Shown here: one piece after another, positions 1 to 10,032 of the stretch
How the letters are laid out: each line of letters opens with the position of its first letter
Numbering within the stretch: position 1 is the stretch's first letter
Assembly: GCA_007644065.1 (NCBI GenBank)
Contig: VJWN01000002.1
Coordinates: 313,058 to 377,057, forward strand
Length of the DNA: 64,000 bases
From: Margaritispora aquatica
Lineage: Eukaryota > Ascomycota > Leotiomycetes > Helotiales > Discinellaceae
Direction: 5' to 3'
The notes under the pieces: generated by a model
Databases searched by the model: none
What the model was told of the DNA's origin: nothing
The model's input: only the letters and a program-made list of their open reading frames with translations
Position numbers and translations under genes: made by a program

Positions 1-1486
1 TCCGCATAAAGTATTGTCGCATTGTCGTCTCGCTTTAAAACCTCCGCTTGAATTTCTAGATGCGATGTCGAATTCTTCGAACCTATAGAAATCGAGGCTG
101 TCCGAGCAGGTATACAGTGCCGCAGAATTGCGAAAATAAAACATCGTAATACACGCATGACAACTATGAACCTGTACGAATGGAATCTTATTTTCTACCC
201 ACGAATATTGATATGAAATAACAATAGACATTCCTTCCTATTTATTTGGGCTGTCGATGACTCTTATCATGTTGTTAGCAGCCTGGCACAGCCTCCGATC
301 ATAGCCTCCACAGTACTTGTTGGGTGCATCCTATAGAACTTGGGATCTTTTTAATAATTGGACGTTCGGCTAATTACCCCTTGTCCCTCGCTGTCCTGTG
401 ATGAGGGTGGGAACCTTGACCAGTGCGAGCAGTTCGTAATAGTCAAGAAACTTCCAGCTTTCTATAGATTCTATTTTTTATATTTTTTTTTTTACATTTA
501 CTGTTTGAGTTTGAAGATACTCGTGCTTTCCCACGGACATGTTCAATTTTGTGGTGAACCATGTCAAAAACCATATGAAATCGCTTTCTCTGATGGCAAT
601 CTTATCTTTGGAACCTAGCAGACAAGAAATACCTAGCGTGTGTGTCAGTGATGTCGGTGCTCATGATGGTGGACTCCTTCAACAAATTCTTGAATGAGAA
701 TTCTGTTCCCTAGCCACCAAGTGCAAGAGATTATATTGATGAAATCTCTCGCTCTCCAGAGGCTTGGTCTTTCTTGGAGCAAGAAAAACTTCGCTCTCTC
801 AAGGCATCTGGTATAGACTCGTCCTAGTGTCAGGAATATTTTAACTGATCCTCCAGAGCCGCGAGAGTAAGAGTGGATTGAGCGTTGGAAATTATGTAAA
901 GTCGAGAATGATCATTTATTTTAACACTAGAAATGAGACTTTAGTATTATTGGGACTCACAAAGAACAAAAGGATAGCCTACACAAGATACTCATATAGC
1001 TCCCTAGCTCAGATGAGGCTTGGTACAGCAAGCTGGAATTGAGACTTTCTAACTAGCATATCCTGATACTTTATAGAATTTGAAGCCTAATTAATCTCTA
1101 ATGATGTTGTTTCGTTCATACTGTGATATTTTGCTATTGGTCGTTTATTTTCTCTGTTCTAGTAAGAGGACATGCGAGCATAAGGTGGCTTTTATTATCG
1201 TTGTCAAGTCTGTTCCAATAGTTACTGCTCAATGCATCTAATTATCCAACTACGCATATAGTAGTAGAAGATGCGTTCTCTGCAATCTTTTCCGGATTAA
1301 TGTTTAATGGCCTTAGAGTTTGGGTGATTGAACTACCTATGTACGTAGGTGAGGTAGGTAGGTAGCTTTGAAACCCTCGCTTGAGAAGACCAACCCCTTT
1401 TCATCACGCATTTGAGCAAGATATTCGCAAGGTTCAATACGACATTGCTTTAATGCTTGAATCAAAAAATGAGCTAGATAACCATA
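1..1486. other. Gene-poor flank without a recognisable intact gene
   Basis: This 1.5-kb stretch lies beyond the 3' end of the TcB-TcC gene. No open frame in it looks like a conserved protein. The longest one, 358-618 on the plus strand, opens with TTG, is low in complexity in the middle and matches nothing I recognise. A possible decayed coding remnant is listed separately at 663-1080. A short run of AGGT/TAGGT repeats lies near 1340-1365. The rest holds nothing that I can name. Confidence 0.6.
663..1080 (+). pseudogene. Possible decayed coding remnant
   Basis: Reading from the ATG at 663 gives protein-like sequence (for example SARDYIDEISRSPEAWSFLE) broken by several TAG and TGA codons. Each stop could arise from CAG or CGA by a single C-to-T change, the type that RIP produces. 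A second protein-like stretch (near 985-1050) lies in another frame, so a frameshift is also needed. I do not recognise the family. Chance is a real alternative because the region is short. Confidence 0.25.
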
Positions 1487-4400
1487 CTACCTCTTCTTCC
1501 CAAAACTAAGCACAAATCTCTCACTCAATGTAGGGTTCCCACTCCTCGGCCCACGCTGATCTGCGCCAATTGTAAACATATCGACTGGCTTGCCCATCAC
1601 CAAACCCCCGGCCTGCATCAACTTATCTGCATCAGCCTTACTCTCAGTCACAACGATCCACGCGCCTCCAGGCTTCAGATTCGCCAACCTGCCCCGCACG
1701 TAACTCTCTACAGCGCCAGGATTGTTCTCGATGCTTGGGAGAACGGGGAACTCCTCGCTAATGAGATTGAACTTCTCCTGGCCCAGTGACGGTGGTTCAA
1801 AAGTCCCCGGCTTGGAATTTGCAATGGTGACTTGTGCCCCAGCTTGCGCCGCGGCGAGACCAGACTGGAGTTCTTCCTTCGTGTCTGCGTTTACAATGCC
1901 CAACTTGAACGGTGATTTTCCGGATTTGCCTGGCTGCGTAGGCACGCTGGACGAGGCTGCAAATTCTTCCTGTGAGGGAGGCAGCGGCGCACGAGGTGTT
2001 ACACGGAGTGGGAAGCTACGGCTTTGGTTCTCGGTTGAGGTCACTTCAGGATTTGCAGGGTTGCTGGCTTCAGGAGCTGTAGGGAATCCCTCCAGGGCTG
2101 GCTTTAACTCGGGGTTCTTCACTTCATGCCTTGTTACATTAATCAAATCGTTATGGAGTTGCAGAGGGCGATCTTTCTCTGCAATGTAAGCTTTCCTGCC
2201 AGAGGCAGCGAAATCTGCTGCAGCCCAGAAGAAAGCACCCAGGTTGACAAAGTCGGCAGCGTCTTGGGTTGTGAACTCGAACCCCAATTTGGCGAGACCA
2301 AACACTTCAAACCCCATAAGGGCACTAAGAGGATTCTGAGCCATCATTCCAATCGTGTCATACTGTAATTGTGCTTCTGCTCGTGCGTGCTCCCGCACAG
2401 AATCATAGCTGACCCAGTTTGGATCAGTTGGTACCCACATGGGGCCGGTTTCCCACGACTCGGCGCCGGTTGCCTGCATACCGTCCAAGTCAACGTTCTT
2501 AATAGGATTAAAAGCCCCATACGCATAGAGGTTTAAGCCGTCCATGAAGCCCCCAGGATCACAGCTGATCCACCTGCATAGCCATGGGGCATAGTATCTC
2601 TTGCCATGGTATGCGAATCCGCTCTCCTCATCCCTCTCCTTCCCAGTATAACGATATCGCTTTGCAGGAACCTCTCGCCCACTAGCCACTGCCTGATAAG
2701 AGGTACTTCCGTATGGCGTGTATTCTTCGTAGCTTATGATCTGCGCTTTTTCATCAAGCTCGAGGCTAGCTGAGTCGATGTTATTTCCAAACTGATATCG
2801 AATCAATTGCTTGGGTGACCTCGGCGACTCCTCTCCCATAGTTCGTGTTTCAACAAGAGCAACACGTTTGCTTTTATTTATGACATGTAGAGTCTCTCTT
2901 TCAAGTGTGATTGTGTTTCCATCAGGCCCATATTCTCGGTAAATCTCCGAGGTGCCAAGATATATTCTCTCTTTCAGCCTGGTTGGCATCACACCTGCGT
3001 CCGCTTGACGCTCCGTTACTTTCCGTAGGCGCTGGCCATTCGAGTCATATACGTAGTATGTTGTTTCCGGTGTCCCAATATTCCGAATCTGTGCAGATGT
3101 GACTCGCAATTGATCTCTAAAGTCCCATTCCATGGTCTTCAGATGGGCCATTGATGTGATGCAACCATGGAGACCAGCACCGCCGGTATACCGATACTCC
3201 TCTATTGCAGACCCAACACTCGTGCTGCTCAATTGATTAGTAAAGACTGCATTGCCTCCAATTTGGCTGGCTTCATTGTAGTTGAATATTCGAGTCCATC
3301 CTTGATGACCCGGATCAGTTCCACTGTGAGTAACGGACTTGATGTTTCCGGCTGTGTCATACACAAATTTTTCAAGATACCTTCCTAATGCCCGCCCATT
3401 TCCAGGGTCATCATTTCTAGTAAAGAAACTGTCATTGGCACTAGATGCAGTAGGGCCTCGAAGTGTGCCATCACTGGCCTGACCTAGATGTTCTCTACCA
3501 GAGGCATTTATGAGGCGATACAATGAGTCGTACGTATATTCACTACTTGGCTCAACACGCTTATTTCGGAAGTAGATCAGCTGTTGAGCATCATCCTTGA
3601 TATAAGAAATGTTGCCAACAGGGTCATACACATAGCTGAGGTTCTGTAGCGATGAGCCTGGCCAAGCGGGATGTGGTGGTTGAGGGTCATCTTCAGTCCA
3701 TTCTAGACCAAATCGTTGGCTGACATGCCGCGTGAGCCTAAATGTGTATGGGTCATAGACACAGTAACTGCTGACGCCATTCCCATATATCATTGCAGTC
3801 CTTTGCCCTTTCTCGTTGTATTGGGTACTGTGCATAAATTGCACCTCTTCTAATGAATCCTTGATGTTGACCTGGATTCTATCAAGCAGACTTCCTTCTG
3901 AAAAGAAAGTCTTGATAGTGCTTTTATCTGGAGTTCGCATGACTCTTGGTCGGTTTCTTGCATCAAAGCTTGTCGAGGTAGTGAAAACCTCTCTTTCAAG
4001 TTCGATTCTGGCTGGGTCCTCCCAATTCAGAACAGATTTATAGTCACGCGCCAGCTGTCGGCTGCTACCAGTGGCATTGCCCTTAAAGTCATAGTTGTCT
4101 GATCTCACAGTACCAGATTGATCGAAGATTTGCGTGATACGGCCACAGCAGTTCCGGGCCTCTGATGCCATGCCACTTCCAAAGATGGTTTTCGCAACAA
4201 CAATCTCGTCTTCAGCCCCTACTTTTAACCTGGAATCGGTTTGCCTTCCTAATTGATCGTAGATGGCATGAAGCCTTTGGTCTTTGCTATCCCATGTGAA
4301 GGTATTCACCTTCGCTGCATTTTGGATAAACCATCTTTCACCTGCCTCCATGCTCCTTTGATGAATAATATTGCCTACCATGTCGTAATCATACAGAGCA

Positions 4401-7400
4401 ACAACTCGATTCTGAGCATCGCTCAGCCGTCGTTGATAGCCCTGGATATCTAATATCTTTCGAGTATATAAATATTCCTGATGCGGACCGCTCTGCTCCG
4501 GATCATCCACATACTTGTACGCGTTATGGGTTACAGTTACAACAGGTCGTCCAAGGGAGTCCATGAACGCTCTGCTAGGTGTTTTCGCATGAACGGCGGC
4601 CTTAATAGCATTAGATTTTTCTTGTGGTCCTAAGCCGCCTTCTATTCGCCTTTGATACCAAGTTGGTGTGAACTCTTTTGTCTCAAGCCTACGGAAGAAG
4701 TCCCCAACATCAGGGTCGGTTAGCGGATCGATGCCTACGGTGTCGTTCTGGTCCCATTTCTCCTCACCCCATGGATCGAAAACGCTTTTCACCCAAGAGT
4801 GGTCCGGAAATAATTTCGCTACTACACGTCCAACGGGGTCATAGAAAGAAATTGCAGAGACACCAATTTTGTTATCTCGATCGAATGTATGGGATACTGA
4901 GAAGAAAGGCTCAAATTGTCTGACGGGATTTCCTTTATTGTTGTAGATGACCCAACCACTCCCAACGAATCTCAAGTCGGTCGCTGTGCGCTTTGGTAGT
5001 CCGGTCTCTTCATCCATCAGCACTTCTCGTGTTATGGGGTCGTACTCAGGAACTAAACCCGCTTCCGCACGAATTTTGTGCTGAATCTCTTTTCCAAATC
5101 CGTTCGAGTAGGAGAACGTATTCATAATAAAGTTTCGTTCAGGAGCATCCGAAGCGTGATAATCCCTTGTGATGTACGAGCAAGCGGGGGGCAGTGGGGC
5201 CTCTTCACTTTTGCTACGCTGGAAGGCGAAGAAATCGTAGACAACTCTCGTTCCGGCATTCTTTAAGAGATCAGCACCGTAATTCAGCGGTGATTCAAAG
5301 TACTCGTGGATCCTAGTATCATCTAAGGTATCTTCAAAGCTTTCGAAATTGTCACCTATATTCTCTTCGGGCTTTCCCATTGAAGCCGTGCCAACAACCA
5401 TGCCAAGAGTATCGAATCTTACAGCAGTGCGGTTTCGATTTTGATCCATTACCATTCTAGCTTTCAATAGACGGTAATCCTGTCCATGAGACAGCAACGG
5501 CTTTGTTGAGTCTCCATCTCTTTCACCAACCGTTACTTGATTCCCCAAGGAGTCTTCGGTTTCCTCGACGAGAAGACTGTACTTATCATATCTGACAATT
5601 ACCTCAGTATTAAATAAGGGTGAGTGAAATTGATTCCGATATCGATGAGGAGTGAAGAAGTGGTTTCTAGCAAACTCATATTCCATTGCTGGATCATCGT
5701 TAGCGTTTGGTGAGTATAAAACTTCTCCCGATGGCACCCAGTAGTCATCGTCGTCTTCTCGGTGACGGTAGCCACATTCGACCGTCATTAACTGACCAAA
5801 CTCATCTAAAGCGATCTTGCCAGAGTCTACATATGTTTGCTTTGCGCTTCTTGCGGTCAACGCTAGAGTATATGAGTTGTATGGCAATGCCATAGATTCC
5901 ATACTTTGAAGAGAAAGTCGCATTGTAAGGTCATTCATTCTAAAGTAGTTGCGGGTATGTGAATAAAGGCGTCGATATGGATGGCTAGCGTCCAGGGCAT
6001 TCGTGGCATCAAAATCATCATAGAACAAGTCGTGCTCGCCATCCCCTGCCGCACGAATTTTCTGTTCCACTTCTTGATACCTGAACAAATTGGTAGTGCC
6101 CTCAACTTTGCTGTCTGGAGTCATTCCATGAATTTCCCATGTCCGAGCCTCACAGGCTAGCGGTGTTCTATACGCATTTTCCTCGGAGATTTCGTTTGTA
6201 AAATCGTGCTCCTCATATGTCACATAGATTCGACTCTGAAGATCATGGTCTTTGGAATCAAGTAGGCCGCTAAGATCTTTTTGTCTCCGTCCGTATTGAA
6301 TTTTGACTGATCTCTTTACCTCGCCATGCATCGTCACTTCTAGAGACATGTCATGAGTTACTCGAGGGTCGGCAACAGTGGGCATGTTATCGCCAGTGCT
6401 ATAAACCTTTCTCTCATAATGGAAGCCCACGGTTTCTGCGGGAAATGGCAAAAATACTGCATGCCGGTTGTTGCCTTGAGGTTGAAGGATTTCAATGTTG
6501 TGACTGCTAGATGTTATGCTGTAAGGATGGCCTCGGAAAGACTTTCCGTCATGCCCTGTCCTAGAATCTAGAGCATAGATTTCCTTGCGAATAACCAACC
6601 CCTTCAATGCACGAAATGATTCTCGTGCTTCGATGTCTGTGGTCTTGTAAGGGACTCGTTGTTCAACACCAAAGTTTGTGATATTGAGCCTTATAGTATT
6701 TGGAAGCTGTGTATGAGGCAGTGACATTGCGTCAACCTGCCAAGCTTTCAATTGCGAGTTAGAATCATCAATAGACTCTGCATACCACTCCCTTTCAAAT
6801 TGCCGGGACAAAGTCTCCCCTTCAAAGTAAGCACCAGTATGATACCAGGTCCTTGTCAACGTTGGTGGAACAGTGTAGGAAGATTCAATATTTGCTGGTG
6901 GTCTGTCATTCTCGGTCCAAGGTACCCCAGCTAGAGTTTCAACGTCAAACTCCTCTGTATCGTACTGTTCAGTCAAACCAAACCCGCGAAATTCCCTTTC
7001 GTTGCCATCAAAATAGCCATGGTGGTATGTCATGCGCGAAGAAAAATGATTGCGGGCGATGTGATCAAAGGTCTCTGTGCGCTCAACTACATGGACAGGA
7101 AACGCTAGTTTGGTCACCCATGGATTTCCTAAAGCTCTATCCTGAAGATAGAATTTCGTTGAAGAACTATAGTGAATTCGAATTTCCGCTCCAAGATTGT
7201 TATCATAACCCACAAGCAAATGAGGTTTTCTTCCCTGAAGTAGATCGATATAACCTAAATGATGCCCCGAATCGGCTGGAAGTTGAGAGGACCAAACAAT
7301 GCACGAGGTGCCACTTCCGAAAAGATCAATAGTTGACACACTAGATATGTTGTCCACCATAGGAAACTGGTTTAGCACGATTAGATCGCCGAAACTATTT

Positions 7401-9457
7401 CCTGATTGATTGAAGTATAGCCGAATTCCATCAATGCCGAGATAAATAATATCAGTGGTGCCAGATCCATCGATGTCCGCAAACCGAATTCGCTTTGGAT
7501 CGAAGTAGCCTTGATAATCAAAAACCGGGGAGTTTCCCATTTGAACCATTTCACCAAACTCGCCATACCCGATGGAAGGCCAGTAACAGACTTCACCGTT
7601 GCGTACGCGAACAAAATCGAGTAGTCCATCTCCAGACATGTCAGCGATTTGGGTAAGAGTCTCGTTATCGCCAGTGACTAAGTAAGGGCCTAGATTCTCG
7701 TTATTTGCATTCCGGTGATATTGGGCAGGCCCGAATCCCTTCTCTGCGAGCGAGGGATACCATGTCAGAATCTCGGCATCATTAATCAGCACGTCTGAAT
7801 ACCCGTCCCCACTTAGATCCATGAAAAGGAGAGACCCATCGTCAAAATTGATGTTTGGGTGTGAAGCAAATGCTTGAAATGGCAGCCAGTTCTCATCAAG
7901 AGTGCGTTTGAAAAATCCTGGTACTGAGCCTCCAAGCTCCACAAGACTCAAGCGTCCGTCTCCAGCTATGTCCATTAGCTTTGCTTTACTATTCGTAAAC
8001 ATTGAAGATGGCTTCAACAGCACGTTTTCTAAAGGTCCTAGTTTCCCACCTAAATTCCGTCTATAGAACCATCCATCTCCTTGTTCTGATAGAATTCCTG
8101 AAATTCCCTCTCCATCAAGATCTGCCCACTGATATTTATTCTCAAATAGTCCAACTGGAAGATTGTTAAGACTATCTTGATCGAAATCCTGATATGTGCT
8201 GTTGATCTTGATAGTGCTGTACTTAAACTCCAGGGCAGGCATAGACCGCTTCTGATAACCGTCTCCAGATCTAATGTAACCGCTTTTTGAGATTGAAAGC
8301 AAAAAGGAGCCAGCTCTTTCACCTCTCAACTGCTCTCGGGGATCATCATTATTGCTTCTGTACGCAAAATCTGTAGATGATACCAGGCAATTGGCACCAA
8401 CATCTTGTTCATCTGGGAAATGATGAAACATCAGGATACGTTGACAAAGACGGTACTGGCGTACCTCAAATCCAGAGCGATAGTTAGAAAACGGATCTTT
8501 ACGACATGGCCAGGATGGCTCTGGAGGAGCAATAGGGAGAGGATTCGATGCATCGTGCTCTCCATAGTCAAATACAACTTCAAACATCCACTCTTGACTT
8601 GATAAATCCTCTTGTACAAGCCGAGAAATCTTGTTACCGTATTTGATTCGCTTCAAGTATCGCGCAGGCCAGTGCAATCTTTTCCCTCTGTTCCGTTCGC
8701 AAGGCTCCGAAATTTCCACGTTCTTGTAGTTCTCCCTTGTATAGTTATAGATTATTGCGTTGCCTTTGTCATCATATGTTTCGGAGATCAGCCATGAGAA
8801 AATTCGCGTAGGTTGGTCTGGATCAAATATCCTTGACTCGTCATCAATTCCATACAATGTTGTAACGTTGTTCTTCGAAATGGACCTCCACTGGATTTCT
8901 CCGGTTTGGAGTTTCGTCCACCGCTCAATTCTACTAAACAAGCCTTCAATCCGAGGTCTATAAGCTTTTACAGTAAAGGCCTCGCTCTTCCAAGTACGCT
9001 CTACTGGTTGTGGAACAGACCAGATGCCTTGCATATCACGAATCTGTACCTCTACAAGCTCTTCCATTCCCGATAACATGAAATCGTCAGACTCCGTGTC
9101 ATCCATATATCGCGGTAGACCCTTGTCAGTTTTACGGCTAATGCAAGGCAAAGATAGCTGCCATCCGTATCCAAAAGATCCATTGCCACTTCCGGAATCA
9201 TAGGAAAGCGATATTTCTGGCTGGAAACCTGATCGGCTCTTCCCCATCGACGTGATCTCGAGGGGGACGCTCATACTACCAGTACCTGTAGCATTGTTGA
9301 CCTGGAATTTCTCTCCCATGCCACGGATAGCTCCACCACCTTTTGGTAGAGACAATGATGGGGCGGATGATTCGATGCCCTGCTCTGCCTTTTGTCGCTC
9401 GACATCCTGTGCTGGTGCACCGAGTCTACGAGAGCTATAATCGGCGGGGTCTGACAT
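1487..9457 (-). CDS. Fused TcB-TcC subunit of an ABC-type (Tc) toxin complex, with unassigned C-terminal effector
   Basis: One uninterrupted 2656-aa frame without introns. In order it shows: an SpvB-type N-terminal domain (about residues 50-350); FG-GAP/VCBS-like repeats with DxDGxG-type motifs (about 440-680); the TcdB middle regions (about 745-1100); YD/RHS repeats with YDxxGN/YDxxGR motifs (about 1500-2200); and the RHS-associated core (about 2267-2327) with RYTGKERDEESGFAYHGKRY, DGLNLYAYG and a closing DLDGM. In bacterial Tc systems TcB is the beta-propeller adaptor on TcA. TcC is the RHS shell that cuts off its variable C-terminal effector just after this core. Bacteria usually encode TcB and TcC as two proteins; here they are one chain. 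The last 329 residues form the effector candidate. The ATG at 9457 is the first in the frame. The gene faces away from TcA across 575 bp. The lack of introns, unlike the neighbouring genes, fits transfer from bacteria. The family call is firm; activity of the tail is unknown. Confidence 0.95.
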   Translation of the reverse strand: MSDPADYSSRRLGAPAQDVERQKAEQGIESSAPSLSLPKGGGAIRGMGEKFQVNNATGTGSMSVPLEITSMGKSRSGFQPEISLSYDSGSGNGSFGYGWQLSLPCISRKTDKGLPRYMDDTESDDFMLSGMEELVEVQIRDMQGIWSVPQPVERTWKSEAFTVKAYRPRIEGLFSRIERWTKLQTGEIQWRSISKNNVTTLYGIDDESRIFDPDQPTRIFSWLISETYDDKGNAIIYNYTRENYKNVEISEPCERNRGKRLHWPARYLKRIKYGNKISRLVQEDLSSQEWMFEVVFDYGEHDASNPLPIAPPEPSWPCRKDPFSNYRSGFEVRQYRLCQRILMFHHFPDEQDVGANCLVSSTDFAYRSNNDDPREQLRGERAGSFLLSISKSGYIRSGDGYQKRSMPALEFKYSTIKINSTYQDFDQDSLNNLPVGLFENKYQWADLDGEGISGILSEQGDGWFYRRNLGGKLGPLENVLLKPSSMFTNSKAKLMDIAGDGRLSLVELGGSVPGFFKRTLDENWLPFQAFASHPNINFDDGSLLFMDLSGDGYSDVLINDAEILTWYPSLAEKGFGPAQYHRNANNENLGPYLVTGDNETLTQIADMSGDGLLDFVRVRNGEVCYWPSIGYGEFGEMVQMGNSPVFDYQGYFDPKRIRFADIDGSGTTDIIYLGIDGIRLYFNQSGNSFGDLIVLNQFPMVDNISSVSTIDLFGSGTSCIVWSSQLPADSGHHLGYIDLLQGRKPHLLVGYDNNLGAEIRIHYSSSTKFYLQDRALGNPWVTKLAFPVHVVERTETFDHIARNHFSSRMTYHHGYFDGNEREFRGFGLTEQYDTEEFDVETLAGVPWTENDRPPANIESSYTVPPTLTRTWYHTGAYFEGETLSRQFEREWYAESIDDSNSQLKAWQVDAMSLPHTQLPNTIRLNITNFGVEQRVPYKTTDIEARESFRALKGLVIRKEIYALDSRTGHDGKSFRGHPYSITSSSHNIEILQPQGNNRHAVFLPFPAETVGFHYERKVYSTGDNMPTVADPRVTHDMSLEVTMHGEVKRSVKIQYGRRQKDLSGLLDSKDHDLQSRIYVTYEEHDFTNEISEENAYRTPLACEARTWEIHGMTPDSKVEGTTNLFRYQEVEQKIRAAGDGEHDLFYDDFDATNALDASHPYRRLYSHTRNYFRMNDLTMRLSLQSMESMALPYNSYTLALTARSAKQTYVDSGKIALDEFGQLMTVECGYRHREDDDDYWVPSGEVLYSPNANDDPAMEYEFARNHFFTPHRYRNQFHSPLFNTEVIVRYDKYSLLVEETEDSLGNQVTVGERDGDSTKPLLSHGQDYRLLKARMVMDQNRNRTAVRFDTLGMVVGTASMGKPEENIGDNFESFEDTLDDTRIHEYFESPLNYGADLLKNAGTRVVYDFFAFQRSKSEEAPLPPACSYITRDYHASDAPERNFIMNTFSYSNGFGKEIQHKIRAEAGLVPEYDPITREVLMDEETGLPKRTATDLRFVGSGWVIYNNKGNPVRQFEPFFSVSHTFDRDNKIGVSAISFYDPVGRVVAKLFPDHSWVKSVFDPWGEEKWDQNDTVGIDPLTDPDVGDFFRRLETKEFTPTWYQRRIEGGLGPQEKSNAIKAAVHAKTPSRAFMDSLGRPVVTVTHNAYKYVDDPEQSGPHQEYLYTRKILDIQGYQRRLSDAQNRVVALYDYDMVGNIIHQRSMEAGERWFIQNAAKVNTFTWDSKDQRLHAIYDQLGRQTDSRLKVGAEDEIVVAKTIFGSGMASEARNCCGRITQIFDQSGTVRSDNYDFKGNATGSSRQLARDYKSVLNWEDPARIELEREVFTTSTSFDARNRPRVMRTPDKSTIKTFFSEGSLLDRIQVNIKDSLEEVQFMHSTQYNEKGQRTAMIYGNGVSSYCVYDPYTFRLTRHVSQRFGLEWTEDDPQPPHPAWPGSSLQNLSYVYDPVGNISYIKDDAQQLIYFRNKRVEPSSEYTYDSLYRLINASGREHLGQASDGTLRGPTASSANDSFFTRNDDPGNGRALGRYLEKFVYDTAGNIKSVTHSGTDPGHQGWTRIFNYNEASQIGGNAVFTNQLSSTSVGSAIEEYRYTGGAGLHGCITSMAHLKTMEWDFRDQLRVTSAQIRNIGTPETTYYVYDSNGQRLRKVTERQADAGVMPTRLKERIYLGTSEIYREYGPDGNTITLERETLHVINKSKRVALVETRTMGEESPRSPKQLIRYQFGNNIDSASLELDEKAQIISYEEYTPYGSTSYQAVASGREVPAKRYRYTGKERDEESGFAYHGKRYYAPWLCRWISCDPGGFMDGLNLYAYGAFNPIKNVDLDGMQATGAESWETGPMWVPTDPNWVSYDSVREHARAEAQLQYDTIGMMAQNPLSALMGFEVFGLAKLGFEFTTQDAADFVNLGAFFWAAADFAASGRKAYIAEKDRPLQLHNDLINVTRHEVKNPELKPALEGFPTAPEASNPANPEVTSTENQSRSFPLRVTPRAPLPPSQEEFAASSSVPTQPGKSGKSPFKLGIVNADTKEELQSGLAAAQAGAQVTIANSKPGTFEPPSLGQEKFNLISEEFPVLPSIENNPGAVESYVRGRLANLKPGGAWIVVTESKADADKLMQAGGLVMGKPVDMFTIGADQRGPRSGNPTLSERFVLSFGKKR
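1490..2476 (-). other. Variable C-terminal effector region of the TcC part (residues 2328-2656)
   Basis: This is the part of the TcB-TcC protein after the RHS core's closing DLDGM. It has three visible pieces. First comes an acidic/aromatic stretch followed by a hydrophobic run rich in Ala and Phe (LGAFFWAAADFAASG). Next is a Pro/Ser-rich linker. Last is a C-terminal domain of about 140 residues starting near FKLGIVNADT. That domain alternates predicted strands and helices and contains NLKPGGAWIVV, reminiscent of a Rossmann-like or methyltransferase-like fold. I see no ADP-ribosyltransferase, glycosyltransferase, deamidase or nuclease motif that I can name. In the family, this position carries the toxic enzyme, so the role is inferred from position only. 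Confidence 0.6.
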
Positions 9458-10032
9458 TGAAATGCCGACCGATGGTTATTTACAAGGCAGTTCTCGCGAG
9501 ACTGTTAGTTTAGTAATGGGAGTTGGTATTTTTTTAGATGTACAACAGGCTCTACGAGCGTCCTCTGCCTAAGGTTCCACGTCCCCTTCCTAGTGGGGAC
9601 CTTTATACTGATCACAGCTATGTCTATCGTTGGGCTGAGCTAGCAAGGTTCCTGCATATTTGTCCCGCGTTGATCGTCGACGTGGTCCTATGTCTGTGTC
9701 TTTGTCATGACAGGGTTGCAGTTCAGCTCCAGCTCGCTTCCAGTCTTTGGTCATAGCTCCCAAGATATGATCCGCCTTGGCTCCAATAGAGATGAATATC
9801 AATACAGTATATACCCCTCTTCTAGAGGGTACTGATATGCAACTATTCGGAGTTAGAAGCTTTGTTTTTGACGATGAGATTCGCGCCAGTGCTGTTCTTG
9901 TACTTCACACTTCATAGATACTTCGTAAATGTGCCCCGCTGAACCCTTTCCCTGACATTTCCTGATGTTGTTCTTCCATAACTCCATTGGAAAACTGCTC
10001 CTACTAGATCATTAGATCTTTGACAAGACAAC
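9458..10032. promoter_or_regulatory. Shared divergent promoter region between the two Tc genes
   Basis: This 575-bp spacer separates the start codons of the divergent TcB-TcC (minus) and TcA (plus) genes, so both promoters must lie here or overlap the genes. A TATATA run lies near 9808, about 225 bp upstream of the TcA ATG. It is followed by a perfect short inverted repeat (CCCTCT, 3-nt gap, AGAGGG) near 9815-9830. The TcA ATG at 10033 has an A at -3, a favourable context. No binding site for a named regulator was identified. Confidence 0.5.

Noticed and set aside
1722..9440. Many plus-strand and other-frame open frames inside the TcB-TcC gene
   Set aside because: They are shadows of the long coding frame, without domains or splice structure of their own.
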